Assembly (NCBI RefSeq): GCF_001280065.1
Contig: NZ_LGEA01000100.1
Location: 44,302 to 108,301 of the forward strand
Source: Streptomyces sp. NRRL B-1140
GTDB taxonomy: Bacteria > Actinomycetota > Actinomycetes > Streptomycetales > Streptomycetaceae
Direction: 5' to 3'
DNA length: 64,000 bases
The notes under the pieces are model-generated. The model was given only the letters and a program-made list of their open reading frames with translations, was not told the origin of the DNA and ran no database searches. The translations under genes and the position numbers were made by a program. Numbering within the stretch: the first letter of the stretch is position 1; every line of letters starts with the position of its first letter. Shown piece after piece: positions 31,431 to 39,168 of the stretch.

Positions 31431-31868
31431 ATGTCCCTCCCCCTGACCCGCCGTATCGCCCGTGCCGCGCTGATCGTCGCTGCGGGAGCGGCTGCCGGGG
31501 TCGGTGCGGCCGGCTCCGCCAGTGCGGCCCCCGAGCTGCCGGCCGCCCCGAACCTCGGCGGGCTGACCGCCCTGGACACGGCGAACGCCGGCAAGACCGT
31601 CGACACCGCGACGACGGACGTCTCCAAGACCGCGGGTGACACCGGCGGCAAGGCCGTCAAGAAGGCGGTGCCGACCGCGGGCAAGCTCAGCGGCAAGGCG
31701 GTCAAGAAGGCCACGCCCGTCGCGCAGAAGGCGGCCGGTGAGGCGGCGGGCACCGCCGGGAAGCTCGTCGGTGAGGCAGCCGGTTCGACCAAGGGCGGTC
31801 TGCCGACGGACTCCCTCGCGAAGGGCGGCCCGGGCGCCCTGCCGACGAAGGGCCTGCCGGTCGGCTGA
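31431..31868 (+). CDS. secreted Ala/Lys/Thr-rich low-complexity protein
   Basis: Small exported protein of 145 residues. A clear Sec signal peptide (RRIARAALIVAAGAAAGVGAAGSASA, cleavage after ASAA) is followed by a tandem-like low-complexity chain of Ala, Lys, Thr, Gly and Val: GKAVKKAVPTAGKLSGKAVKKATPVAQKAAGEAAGTAGKLVG. The repeat GKAVKKA(V/T)P occurs twice. I recall relatives annotated loosely as ATP-binding proteins, but no ATP motif is seen. ATG 31431 has AAGGAG 6 nt upstream. It may be a cell-wall or extracellular matrix component; function unknown. Confidence 0.75.
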   Translation: MSLPLTRRIARAALIVAAGAAAGVGAAGSASAAPELPAAPNLGGLTALDTANAGKTVDTATTDVSKTAGDTGGKAVKKAVPTAGKLSGKAVKKATPVAQKAAGEAAGTAGKLVGEAAGSTKGGLPTDSLAKGGPGALPTKGLPVG

Positions 31869-31888
31869 CGCCGAGCCCTCTGTCCGAG

Positions 31889-31928
31889 GCCTGAGGGGCC
31901 CGGGGAAGCTTCCCCGGGCCCCTCAGGC
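31889..31928. terminator. 40-nt perfect palindrome terminator
   Basis: The 40 bases read the same on both strands (GCCTGAGGGGCCCGGGGAAG and its complement, centred on an AAGCTT). It lies between the convergent secreted-protein and aminotransferase genes and should end both transcripts. Confidence 0.85.
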
Positions 31929-31949
31929 ATGTGCTCACCGCGGCACCGG

Positions 31950-33041
31950 CTACAGGCGCCGTACCGCCGCCGCGACCCTCTCGTCCGACGCCGTCAGCGC
32001 CACCCGGACGAACTCGGCGCCGGCCGGACCGTAGAAGTCGCCGGGGGCCACGAGGATGCCCCGCTTGGCCAGGTGGTCGACCGTGTCCCAGCAGGATTCG
32101 CCCCGGGTGGCCCACAGGTAGAGGCTGGCCTCGCTGTGCTCGATGCGGAAGCCGTGGGTGACCAGGGCCTCGCGCAGCAGCTCACGGCGGGAGGCGTAGC
32201 GCTCGCGCTGGACCCGGACGTGGTCGTCGTCGCCGAGCGCCGCGATCACCGCCGCCTGGGTCGGAGCCGACGTCATCATGCCGCCGTGCTTGCGGATCTC
32301 CAGCAGCGGGCCGAGGACCGCCGGGTCGCCGGCCAGGAAGGCGGCGCGGTAGCCGGCGAGATTCGAGCGCTTGGAGAGCGAGTGGACGGCGACGATGCCC
32401 TCGTGGGAACCGCCGTTGACGTCCGGGTGCAGGACCGAGACCGGGTCGGCCTCCCAGCCCAGCTCCAGGTAGCACTCGTCCGAGAAGAGCAGGATGCCGT
32501 GCGAGCGGGCCCAGGCCACGATCCGGGTCAGCTCCTCCTTGGCGAGGACCTTGCCCGTGGGGTTCGACGGGGAGTTCAGCCAGAGCAGCTTCAGGCCCTC
32601 GGGATCGAGCTCCGTCGGGTCGTCGTAGACCTCGTACGCGGCACGCGCGAGCCGGGCGCCGACCTCGTACGTCGGGTAGGCCAGGCGCGGGAAGGCCACC
32701 CGGTCGCCGGGGCCGAGGCCCAGCTGGGTCGGGAGCCAGGCGACGAGTTCCTTGGAGCCGACGATCGGCAGCACATGGCGGTGGGTGACGTCCCGGGCGC
32801 CGAGGCGGCGCTCCACCCATCCGGTGATCGCGTCGCGCAGCTCGGGCGTGCCCCAGACGGTCGGGTAGCCAGGCGAGTCGGCGGCGGCCACCAGCGCTTT
32901 CTGGATCAGCTCGGGCACCGGGTCGACGGGGGTGCCGACGGACAGGTCGACGATGCCGTCCGGATGGGCGGCAGCCGTGGCCTTGTACGGGGTCAGCTTG
33001 TCCCAGGGGAAGGTGGGCAGGCGGTCGGAGACTGCGGACAC
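31950..33041 (-). CDS. dapC: succinyldiaminopimelate aminotransferase (DapC type)
   Basis: Pyridoxal-phosphate enzyme of fold type I that forms N-succinyl-L,L-diaminopimelate in lysine/DAP synthesis; 363 residues. The PLP Lys is in SLSKRSNLAGYR. NSPSNPTGK and SDECYLELGW, which contact PLP and substrate, are intact, as is the C-terminal Arg region. GTG 33041. The next gene upstream is the 7Fe ferredoxin, and a strong terminator lies between them, so they are separate transcripts. Family and pathway are supported by gene order (M. tuberculosis Rv1178 beside fdxC) and by dapE nearby. DapC assignment against other class I aminotransferases is by synteny. Confidence 0.83.
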   Translation of the reverse strand: MSAVSDRLPTFPWDKLTPYKATAAAHPDGIVDLSVGTPVDPVPELIQKALVAAADSPGYPTVWGTPELRDAITGWVERRLGARDVTHRHVLPIVGSKELVAWLPTQLGLGPGDRVAFPRLAYPTYEVGARLARAAYEVYDDPTELDPEGLKLLWLNSPSNPTGKVLAKEELTRIVAWARSHGILLFSDECYLELGWEADPVSVLHPDVNGGSHEGIVAVHSLSKRSNLAGYRAAFLAGDPAVLGPLLEIRKHGGMMTSAPTQAAVIAALGDDDHVRVQRERYASRRELLREALVTHGFRIEHSEASLYLWATRGESCWDTVDHLAKRGILVAPGDFYGPAGAEFVRVALTASDERVAAAVRRL

Positions 33042-33087
33042 GGGTTCTGGCTCACTTTCTGGTACGTACGAGCCGGTGACGGCAAAC

Positions 33088-33140
33088 GCCTCGGCCCCGT
33101 ACGGCGATCAACGGGTGATCGGGCCGTACGGGACCGAGGC
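33088..33140 (-). terminator. long hairpin between ferredoxin and aminotransferase genes
   Basis: GCCTCGGCCCCGTACGGC pairs with its complement (one C/T mismatch) around an inner GATCA-ACGGG-TGATC hairpin. It lies just downstream of the fdxA stop and upstream of dapC. Confidence 0.8.
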
Positions 33141-33162
33141 GGCACGCAAGTGCGGGCCGCTC

Positions 33163-33483
33163 CTACTGGTTCTGCGGCGGCAGCGCGGCGACGAAGGGGT
33201 GGTCGCGCTCGATCAGCCCCAGCTTGCTGGCGCCGCCCGGCGAGCCGAGCTCGTCGAAGAACTCGACGTTCGCCTTGTAGTAGTCCTTCCACTCCTCGGG
33301 AGTGTCGTCCTCGTAGAAGATCGCCTCGACCGGGCAGACCGGTTCACAGGCACCACAGTCGACGCATTCGTCCGGGTGGATGTACAAGGACCGCTGGCCC
33401 TCGTAGATGCAGTCGACCGGGCACTCCTCGATGCACGCCTTGTCCTTGACGTCGACACAAGGCTGCGCGATGACGTAGGTCAC
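33163..33483 (-). CDS. fdxA: seven-iron ferredoxin (FdxA/FdxC type)
   Basis: Small electron carrier with one [3Fe-4S] and one [4Fe-4S] cluster, 106 residues, cytosolic. Cys patterns: CVDVKDKACIEECPVDC for the first site and CVDCGACEPVCPVEAIF for the second, with an acidic C-terminal extension (YYKANVEFFDELGSPG) as in actinobacterial FdxA. GTG 33483 has GAGGAAC upstream. It donates electrons to redox enzymes such as cytochromes P450; no specific partner is encoded next to it. It is the first conserved gene of the Rv1177-like block. Confidence 0.93.
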   Translation of the reverse strand: MTYVIAQPCVDVKDKACIEECPVDCIYEGQRSLYIHPDECVDCGACEPVCPVEAIFYEDDTPEEWKDYYKANVEFFDELGSPGGASKLGLIERDHPFVAALPPQNQ

Positions 33484-33573
33484 GCTGTCGTTCCTCCTCG
33501 ATAGGGCGCTGGCGGGCCTCCTCAGGCTCCGCCGCCTGGCGCGCGGGAGCGCGGCGTCGTCGATGCCCGCCCC

Positions 33574-33579
33574 TAGTAT
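33574..33579 (+). promoter_or_regulatory. -10 element (TAGTAT) of the GNAT gene
   Basis: TAGTAT, an excellent Streptomyces -10, lies 44 bases before GTG 33624 in the divergent gap to fdxA. An AGGAGGGG ribosome binding site follows it at about 33605. Confidence 0.5.
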
Positions 33580-33623
33580 CTCCGTTCCTGGGCATGATCC
33601 GAACAGGAGGGGTGAACTGACCT

Positions 33624-34631
33624 GTGGAAATCTCTGCCGCCGGGCGACTCGAGGTCCGTATCACGCCTGCTGACGTGGGCAAACGGGTCTCCGTGCGGAG
33701 CTTGATCGAACATCCGGTTCCGGTGGAGAAGTTCACCGACACGGTCGGTGTTCTCACATCATGGGACAACGGTGTGCTGCTCATCACACGCAGGAGTGGC
33801 GAGAGCGTCCGTATCGCGGAATCGGCGCTGGTCGCGGGGAAGACCGTGCCCTCCGCACCGGCGCGTCGCCGTGGCCCGGCCGCCTCCTACGAGGAGCTGG
33901 CCCGGGTCGCCGCGCGGGCCTGGCGGCCGGTGGAGAGCGAACGGCTCGGCGAGTGGGAGCTGCGGGCCGCGTCGGGGTTCACCCGGCGGGCCAACTCGGT
34001 GCTGCCACTGGGCGAGCCGGGCGTGCCGCTCGACGAGGCGCTCGGTGCCGTGCGGCGCTGGTACGGCGAGCGCGGACTGCCGGCCTACGTCCAGACCGCG
34101 ACCGGCGCCGAGGGCACGCAGGAGCTGCTCTGCGCCGAGCTGGAGCGGCGGGGCTGGGTGCGGGAGGTGACCGCCGAGCTGTGGACCGGGCCGCTGGCGC
34201 CGGTCGCCGACCGGGGGGACACTGCGGGGGTCGTCCTGTCCCGGGAGGCCGATGAGGCCTGGCTGGGCCGGTACCAGCGCAAGGGCGTGAGCGAGGTGGC
34301 GTTGCGGGTGCTGCGGAGCGGGTCCTCCGTGTGGTTCGCGAGCGTGCCCGGGCCGGCGGGGCCGGCCGCCATCGGGCGGTGTGTCGTCGACGGGCGGTGG
34401 GCCGGGTTCGCCGCCGTCGAGGTAGATCCGGCGCTGCGGCGGCAGGGTCTCGCCACGGCCGTGATGGCCGCGCTGGCCCGCCGGGCGCTCGACGAGGGCG
34501 CGTCGGCCGCGTGGCTCCAGGTCGAGGCCGGCAACGCCGGAGCGCGGGCGCTGTACGCCCCCATGGGCCTCGAAGTGCACCACGCCTACCACCACTACCG
34601 GGCGCCGGACGCCGGCGGCACCGGCCGGTAG
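33624..34631 (+). CDS. GNAT-family N-acetyltransferase
   Basis: Acetyl-CoA-dependent acyltransferase, 335 residues, cytosolic. The first ~75 residues are a small beta-barrel-like domain (VGKRVSVRSLIEHPVPVEKF...VLTSWDNGVLLITRRSGE). The middle part has a degenerate GNAT half (ERLGEWELRAASGFTRRANSVLPLG). The C-terminal half is a standard GNAT domain with the acetyl-CoA loop (VDPALRRQGLATAVMAAL) and LQVEAGNAGARALYAPMGLE. GTG 33624. Followed 30 bases later by the transglutaminase-like gene, probably an operon. The acceptor substrate is unknown. Confidence 0.86.
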   Translation: MEISAAGRLEVRITPADVGKRVSVRSLIEHPVPVEKFTDTVGVLTSWDNGVLLITRRSGESVRIAESALVAGKTVPSAPARRRGPAASYEELARVAARAWRPVESERLGEWELRAASGFTRRANSVLPLGEPGVPLDEALGAVRRWYGERGLPAYVQTATGAEGTQELLCAELERRGWVREVTAELWTGPLAPVADRGDTAGVVLSREADEAWLGRYQRKGVSEVALRVLRSGSSVWFASVPGPAGPAAIGRCVVDGRWAGFAAVEVDPALRRQGLATAVMAALARRALDEGASAAWLQVEAGNAGARALYAPMGLEVHHAYHHYRAPDAGGTGR

Positions 34632-34661
34632 ACGATCGTCGCGAGAGGGCACGAGCCAGCC

Positions 34662-35513
34662 ATGCGTCCCCCGTACCCCCCGTCCCCCGGGCGTTCCGCC
34701 GAGCTACGGCGGCGGTTCGCCGAGGAGGCCAGGTCCGAACGGCCCGATCTGTCGACGCTGTGCCTGCTGGTGGGCGCGGAGGCGGACAGGGAGCTGGACG
34801 AGGCGGGCCTGGACGCAGCGCAGGTCGAACTGGACCGGTTGGCCGGTCTGCTGCCCTACCGGCCCGCCGGACCGCGGGCCTGGGCGGTCGCCCTGCGGGA
34901 TCTGCTCGGCGACCGGATGGGGTTCCACGGCACCGCGGGTGACTATCAGCGCCTGGAGTCCTCGCTGCTGCACGAGGTGCTCGTGCGGCGCAGAGGGCTG
35001 CCGATCCTGCTGTCGGTGGTGTGGATGGAGGTCGCCAGGCGGGCGGGGGCGCCGGTGTACGGGGTGGCCCTGCCGGGGCATTTCGTCGTCGGGTTCGGGC
35101 CCGAGGAGGGGCAGGTTCTCGCCGATCCGTTCGACGGAGGGCGGGTGCTCAGCGGGGCCGACGCGCAGGTGCTGGTGGCCGGGGCGACGGGGGCGGGGAT
35201 CGATCCGTCGATGCTCCGGCCGGCGGATCCGCTGGATGTGGTGCTGCGGATCCTGAACAACGTACGGGCGTGGGCCGCGGCCCGGCCCGAACGGTCGGAT
35301 GTGGCGTTGTGGGCGGTGGAGTTGTCGTTGCTGCTGCCGTCGCATCCGGCGCGGTTGCGGTACGAGCGGGCGCAGTTGCTCGTGCGGCGGGGGGAGTTTC
35401 TCGGTGGGGCCTTGGAGTTGGAGGCCTACGCGGAGGTGGTGGAGGCCGTGGATGAGGGCGCGGCCGAGCGGGTGCGGGGGGAGGCTTTTGCGGCCCGGGC
35501 GATGCTCAACTGA
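34662..35513 (+). CDS. SirB1/transglutaminase-like family protein
   Basis: Protein of the SirB1 group (transglutaminase-like superfamily with TPR-like tail), 283 residues, cytosolic. Conserved HEVLVRRRGLPILLSVVWMEVARRAG and PGHFVVGF mark the transglutaminase-fold core, and LADPFDGGRVLS carries a conserved Asp. The C-terminal half is helical (ALWAVELSLLLPSHPARLRYERAQLLVRRG). The classical Cys-His-Asp triad is not complete, so it may be a non-catalytic scaffold. ATG 34662 is 30 bases after the GNAT stop. Function is unknown to me. Confidence 0.8.
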   Translation: MRPPYPPSPGRSAELRRRFAEEARSERPDLSTLCLLVGAEADRELDEAGLDAAQVELDRLAGLLPYRPAGPRAWAVALRDLLGDRMGFHGTAGDYQRLESSLLHEVLVRRRGLPILLSVVWMEVARRAGAPVYGVALPGHFVVGFGPEEGQVLADPFDGGRVLSGADAQVLVAGATGAGIDPSMLRPADPLDVVLRILNNVRAWAAARPERSDVALWAVELSLLLPSHPARLRYERAQLLVRRGEFLGGALELEAYAEVVEAVDEGAAERVRGEAFAARAMLN

Positions 35514-35569
35514 CGCCTTCCCGCCCTAGGGGCTCGTGTGGTCTTGCGTGCGGGTGCGTGGACCTGCTT

Positions 35570-35600
35570 CGCGCAGTTCCCCGCGCCCCTGACGGGGCGC
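35570..35600 (-). repeat. dispersed Streptomyces intergenic repeat, copy 4 (with terminator hairpin)
   Basis: CGCGCAGTTCCCCGCGCCCC is the exact reverse complement of the 20-mer at 9292. It overlaps a GCGCCCC-TGAC-GGGGCGC hairpin (35583-35600). It sits between convergent genes just before the response regulator stop, so it probably terminates both. Confidence 0.75.
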
Positions 35601-35602
35601 TC

Positions 35603-36217
35603 TCACAACCAGCCTTTCTCCCGTGCCACCCGGACCGCCTCCGCCCGGTTGCGTACCGCCAGCTTCTGAATGGCTGTGCTGAGGTAGTTGCGGACCGTGC
35701 CCTGGGAGAGGTGCAGGGTCGTGGCCAGTTCGGCGTTGGTGGAGCCGTCGGCTGCTGCCCGCAGGACCTCTCGCTCCCGGTCCGTCAGCGGGTTGGCGCC
35801 CTCCGCCAGGGCCGCTGCCGCGAGGGTCGGGTCGATGACCCGTTCCCCGGTGAGGACCTTGCGGACGGCCTCGGCGAGCTGGGCGGCCGGGGCGTCCTTG
35901 ACGAGGAAGGCGTCGGCGCCGGACTCCATGGCGCTGCGCAGGTAACCGGGGCGGCCGAAGGTGGTGAGGATGACCAGCTTCACCGCCGGGAGCTCGGTGT
36001 GCAGGCGCGCCGCGGCCTCTATGCCCGTCGCGCCGGGCATCTCGATGTCCAGCAGGGCCACGTCCACGGCGTGCTCGCGGGCCGCCTCGAGGACCTCGTC
36101 GCCGCGGGCCACCTGGGCCACGACCTCGATGTCCTCCTCCAGGCCGAGCAGGGCGGCCAGGGCTTCGCGGACCATCGACTGGTCCTCGGCGAGCAGGACC
36201 TTGATCGTGCGGCTCAT
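35603..36217 (-). CDS. NarL/LuxR-family response regulator
   Basis: Transcription factor of a two-component system, 204 residues. The receiver domain has the acidic pair in AEDQS and Asp57 in LLDIEMPG as phosphorylation site; KDAP near 110 is the conserved Lys. The C-terminal LuxR helix-turn-helix is clear (LTDREREVLRAAADGSTNAELATTLHLSQGTVRNYLSTAIQKL). ATG 36217 overlaps the histidine kinase TGA (ATGA). Last gene of a four-gene operon with an ABC exporter. Likely target: the 7-2-7 palindrome at 39084-39099 upstream of the operon. Confidence 0.92.
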   Translation of the reverse strand: MSRTIKVLLAEDQSMVREALAALLGLEEDIEVVAQVARGDEVLEAAREHAVDVALLDIEMPGATGIEAAARLHTELPAVKLVILTTFGRPGYLRSAMESGADAFLVKDAPAAQLAEAVRKVLTGERVIDPTLAAAALAEGANPLTDREREVLRAAADGSTNAELATTLHLSQGTVRNYLSTAIQKLAVRNRAEAVRVAREKGWL

Positions 36218-37380
36218 GCCCGGGATCCTACGTCCGCCGCTCCGGCCGCCGGCACGCGGGCGACCAGGCGGAAGCCGTGCTTGGACGGGCCCGCCTCCAG
36301 GGTTCCGCCCACCTTGGTGAGGCGTTCGGTGAGCCCGGCGAGACCGTTTCCCGCGACGGTTCCCTTGCCGCCCGAGCCGTCGTCCTCGACGGTGAGTTCC
36401 AGGACCGGCCCGTCGAGGGTCTGGCGGCGCACCAGCTCGACCGTGCAGCGGCGGGCGCCGCTGTGCCGTACGACGTTGGTGACCGCCTCGCGCAGCGCCC
36501 ACGCGAGGGCCGACTCGCGCTCCTCGGGCACATCGGCGAGGCCGGGTTCGGCGGGCAGTCCGGCGGTGACTCCGGCCGCGGTCAGGGCGACGCGGGCACC
36601 GGCGAGTTCGGCGTTCAGGCGGGGGCGGCGATAGCCGGTGACGGCCTCGCGTACGTCGACGAGGGCCTGGCGGCTGACCTGCTCGATGTCGGCGACCTGC
36701 TGGGCCGCCTTGTCGGGCTGCCCGGGCAGCATCCGCCCGGCCAGTTCGCTCTTGAGCGTGATCAGGGAGAGTGAGTGGCCGAGCAGGTCGTGCAGGTCCC
36801 TGGCCAGGCGCAGGCGCTCCTCGTTGGCGGCGAGCTGGGCGACGGTCGCGCGGGCCTCTCGCAGGGCGATGGTCGTCCGGACGAGTTCGCGCACGCCGGT
36901 CATCGCGAAGCCGCCGAGCAGGGCCGGGATGAGCAGGCCGGCCAGGTAGGAGTGTCCGCCCGGCACGGCGAACGCCACGGCGGTCAGCAGGGCGCAGGCG
37001 CCCGGGATGGTCCAGCGGGCCATGCGCAGCGGCAGGGCGGCGCCGGACGCGATCGACACGTACACGAACAGCACCAGCCACTCGCGGCCCAGGGTGAGGG
37101 CGAGGAGCGTGGACTGGGCGGCGAGGACCCCGAGCGAGCCGAGCACCAGGCCGTTGCGTTCACCGCGGCCGGTTCGGAAGACCAGCAGCATGTACCAGGC
37201 CACGAAGGCGGCCAGGCCGAGCCAGCCGAGGATCCGCACGCCCGTGCTGTGGCCGCCGTGCAGCAGGTCGGTGACGGGTGCGCCCAGGTAGACCAGCCAG
37301 ATGCCGGTCCACAGGGACTTCACCACCTTCTGCCTGCGGTTGACCGGGCGCTGCCCGATCCCGACGCCGACGTCGTTCAC
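36214..37380 (-). CDS. sensor histidine kinase (HisKA_3 type)
   Basis: Membrane sensor kinase partner of the NarL-type regulator, 388 residues. Five or so N-terminal transmembrane helices (residues ~25-165, such as RILGWLGLAAFVAWYMLLVF and YLAGLLIPALLGGFAM) with little extracellular loop suggest it senses something in the membrane. The dimerisation box RLARDLHDLLGHSLSLI holds the phosphorylated His197, and the ATPase domain has REAVTNVVRHSGA (N box) and VEDDGSGG. GTG 37380 overlaps the permease stop (GTGA). Intramembrane-sensing kinases coupled to ABC exporters typically respond to antibiotics or membrane stress. Confidence 0.92.
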   Translation of the reverse strand: MNDVGVGIGQRPVNRRQKVVKSLWTGIWLVYLGAPVTDLLHGGHSTGVRILGWLGLAAFVAWYMLLVFRTGRGERNGLVLGSLGVLAAQSTLLALTLGREWLVLFVYVSIASGAALPLRMARWTIPGACALLTAVAFAVPGGHSYLAGLLIPALLGGFAMTGVRELVRTTIALREARATVAQLAANEERLRLARDLHDLLGHSLSLITLKSELAGRMLPGQPDKAAQQVADIEQVSRQALVDVREAVTGYRRPRLNAELAGARVALTAAGVTAGLPAEPGLADVPEERESALAWALREAVTNVVRHSGARRCTVELVRRQTLDGPVLELTVEDDGSGGKGTVAGNGLAGLTERLTKVGGTLEAGPSKHGFRLVARVPAAGAADVGSRA

Positions 37381-38117
37381 GCCTTCAGGGTGTCCTTCCG
37401 GTACAGCCAGGCCGCGCCGCCCGCGAAGAGGACGAACGACACCACGAGGACGGCGAGGTCCTGCACGTGCGGGGCCCGGCTCTGCTCGATCGCCTGTCCC
37501 AGGGCAGCGTACGCGTGCGTGGGCAGCCACTTCGCGATGTCCTGGAGCCAGCCCGGGAAGGTCGTCGTGGGCATCCACAGACCGCCCAGCATGGACAGGC
37601 CGAAGTAGGTGATCATCGTGATCGGGCGGACCGCGTCCCCGCTGGCCAGGTAGCCGATGGCGACGCCGAGCGCGGCGAAGACCAGGCTGCCGGCCCAGAT
37701 CGCGCCGGTGAGGGCGAGCCACTGCCAGGCGTCCAGGGTCACGTCCTTCACGGCCGCAGCCACGGCGAAGACGATGACGACGGACGGCAGGCTCACGACG
37801 GCGGCGCTCGCGGTCTTGGCGAGGACGTAGCCGCGGCCCGGCAGTGTGGTCAGGCGCAGTTGCCGCACCCAGCCGCCCTCGCGCTCCTTGGCGATGCGCT
37901 CGCTGTTGCCCATGAGGACGGCCGTGAGGGCGCCGAAGGACGCCATGGAGACCATCATGTAGGTCGGGAGGGTCAGGTCGCTGCCGGGGACCTTCGTGGT
38001 GCTGTCGGCGTTGCCCGCGATGATCAGGAACAGCACCGACGGGTAGATCACGGAGAAGAACAGGAACTTGCGGTTGCGCAGGGCCCGGGTGAGCTCCAGC
38101 TTGATCAGGCCGTTCAC
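37377..38117 (-). CDS. ABC-2 type exporter permease
   Basis: Membrane subunit of an ABC exporter, 246 residues with six hydrophobic helices. ABC-2 features: FLFFSVIYPSVLFLIIAG, SFGALTAVLMGNSERIAKEREGGWVRQLRLT and the helix GLSMLGGLWMPTTTFPGWLQ. GTG 38117 overlaps the ATPase stop (GTGA). Together with that ATPase it forms a DrrAB-like exporter for drugs, lipids or lantibiotics; the substrate is not evident. Downstream HK and RR genes are coupled by 4-nt overlaps. Confidence 0.9.
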   Translation of the reverse strand: MNGLIKLELTRALRNRKFLFFSVIYPSVLFLIIAGNADSTTKVPGSDLTLPTYMMVSMASFGALTAVLMGNSERIAKEREGGWVRQLRLTTLPGRGYVLAKTASAAVVSLPSVVIVFAVAAAVKDVTLDAWQWLALTGAIWAGSLVFAALGVAIGYLASGDAVRPITMITYFGLSMLGGLWMPTTTFPGWLQDIAKWLPTHAYAALGQAIEQSRAPHVQDLAVLVVSFVLFAGGAAWLYRKDTLKA

Positions 38118-39025
38118 TTGGACTTCGCCTCCTCGGCGGTGGTGATGGCGACGAAGGCCTGTTCCAGGCCGAGTCCGGCGACTTCGAGGTTGCGGGGGTG
38201 GACGCCGAGGCCGTACAGGGCGTGGACGGTGGCGTCGGCGTCGGCGGACTGGATGCGCACGGTCCGGCCGGAGATGTCGATGCCGGTCAGGAAGGGCAGG
38301 GCGTGCAGGGCCACCTCGTCGACGGTGCCCTCCACGTCGAAGGAGATCCGGCGGGCCCCCGCCTTGGCCTTGATCTCGGCGGCCGTGCCGTCGGCGAGGA
38401 GGCGGCCGCGGTGCAGGACGAGGACCCGGTCGGCGACGGCGTCCGCCTCTTCGAGGTAGTGGGTGGCGAAGAGGACGGTCCGGCCCTGGTCGGCCTGTTC
38501 GCGCATGGTGGCCCAGAAGGCCTGGCGGGTGGTGACGTCCATGCCGGTGGTGGGCTCGTCCAGGACGATGAGGTCGCTGTCGCCCGCGGTGGCGAGGGCG
38601 AAGCGGACGCGCTGGGCCTGTCCGCCGGAGAGCTTGTCGACCTTGCGGTCGGCGATCTGCGCGATGCCCGCCCGGGACAGGACCTCGGAGGGCCGGTACG
38701 GCTTGGGGTGCAGGTCGCAGGCGAGCCGCACGAGTTCGGCGACCGTGACCTCGTCCATGAGCCCGCCGCTCTGCAGCATGGCACCCACGCGCCCGGCGAC
38801 GATGGCCTCCCGGGGGCTGGTGCCGAAGAGCCGGACGGTGCCGCTGTCGGGGTTCTTGAGGCCGAGGAGCAGGTCGAGGGTGGTGGACTTGCCGGCGCCG
38901 TTGGGACCGAGCAGTGCCACGGTCTCCCCCGGCCTGAGGGCGAGGGTCAGCCCGTCCACGGCCCGGACGGCGTCGTAGGCCTTGCTCACCTGGTCGAAGG
39001 CGACCACCGAAGCTGTCGTTGTCAT
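38114..39025 (-). CDS. ABC exporter ATP-binding protein (DrrA-like)
   Basis: Cytosolic motor of the exporter, 303 residues. Walker A GPNGAGKST, Q-loop (MLQSGGLMD), signature LSGGQ (KLSGGQAQRVRFALA), Walker B LIVLDEPTTGMD and H-loop ATHYLEEAD are all present. A ~100-residue C-terminal extension (DUF4162-like) is typical of the DrrA/daunorubicin family. ATG 39025 begins the operon. The region upstream contains the palindrome CATGACA-N2-TGTCATG at 39084. Probably exports an antibiotic or membrane-active compound; not determinable. Confidence 0.92.
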   Translation of the reverse strand: MTTTASVVAFDQVSKAYDAVRAVDGLTLALRPGETVALLGPNGAGKSTTLDLLLGLKNPDSGTVRLFGTSPREAIVAGRVGAMLQSGGLMDEVTVAELVRLACDLHPKPYRPSEVLSRAGIAQIADRKVDKLSGGQAQRVRFALATAGDSDLIVLDEPTTGMDVTTRQAFWATMREQADQGRTVLFATHYLEEADAVADRVLVLHRGRLLADGTAAEIKAKAGARRISFDVEGTVDEVALHALPFLTGIDISGRTVRIQSADADATVHALYGLGVHPRNLEVAGLGLEQAFVAITTAEEAKSK

Positions 39026-39083
39026 ACGGACATCGTGGCTTCGGGGGCGCCGGCGGGGGCAGTGCCGGGTGTCCGGAGTGCCG

Positions 39084-39099
39084 CATGACAGGTGTCATG
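39084..39099. promoter_or_regulatory. 7-2-7 palindrome, candidate response-regulator operator
   Basis: CATGACA-GG-TGTCATG is a perfect 16-base palindrome 59 bases upstream of the ABC operon start. NarL-family regulators often bind 7-nt half-sites separated by two bases, for example MacR in S. coelicolor as I recall. It is the natural autoregulatory site for the operon-encoded regulator. Confidence 0.5.
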
Positions 39100-39115
39100 C
39101 CGACGAGGTGACGGC

Positions 39116-39148
39116 GAGAGCCCCCGCCCTCGCCGGGCAGGGGCTCTC
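39116..39148 (-). terminator. terminator of the collagen-like VanW-type gene
   Basis: GAGAGCCCCCGCCC pairs with GGGCAGGGGCTCTC (one mismatch, 5-nt loop), 20 bases after the stop codon of the leftward gene at 39169. Confidence 0.75.
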
Positions 39149-39168
39149 GAACGGCGCGTGGCCGGGTG

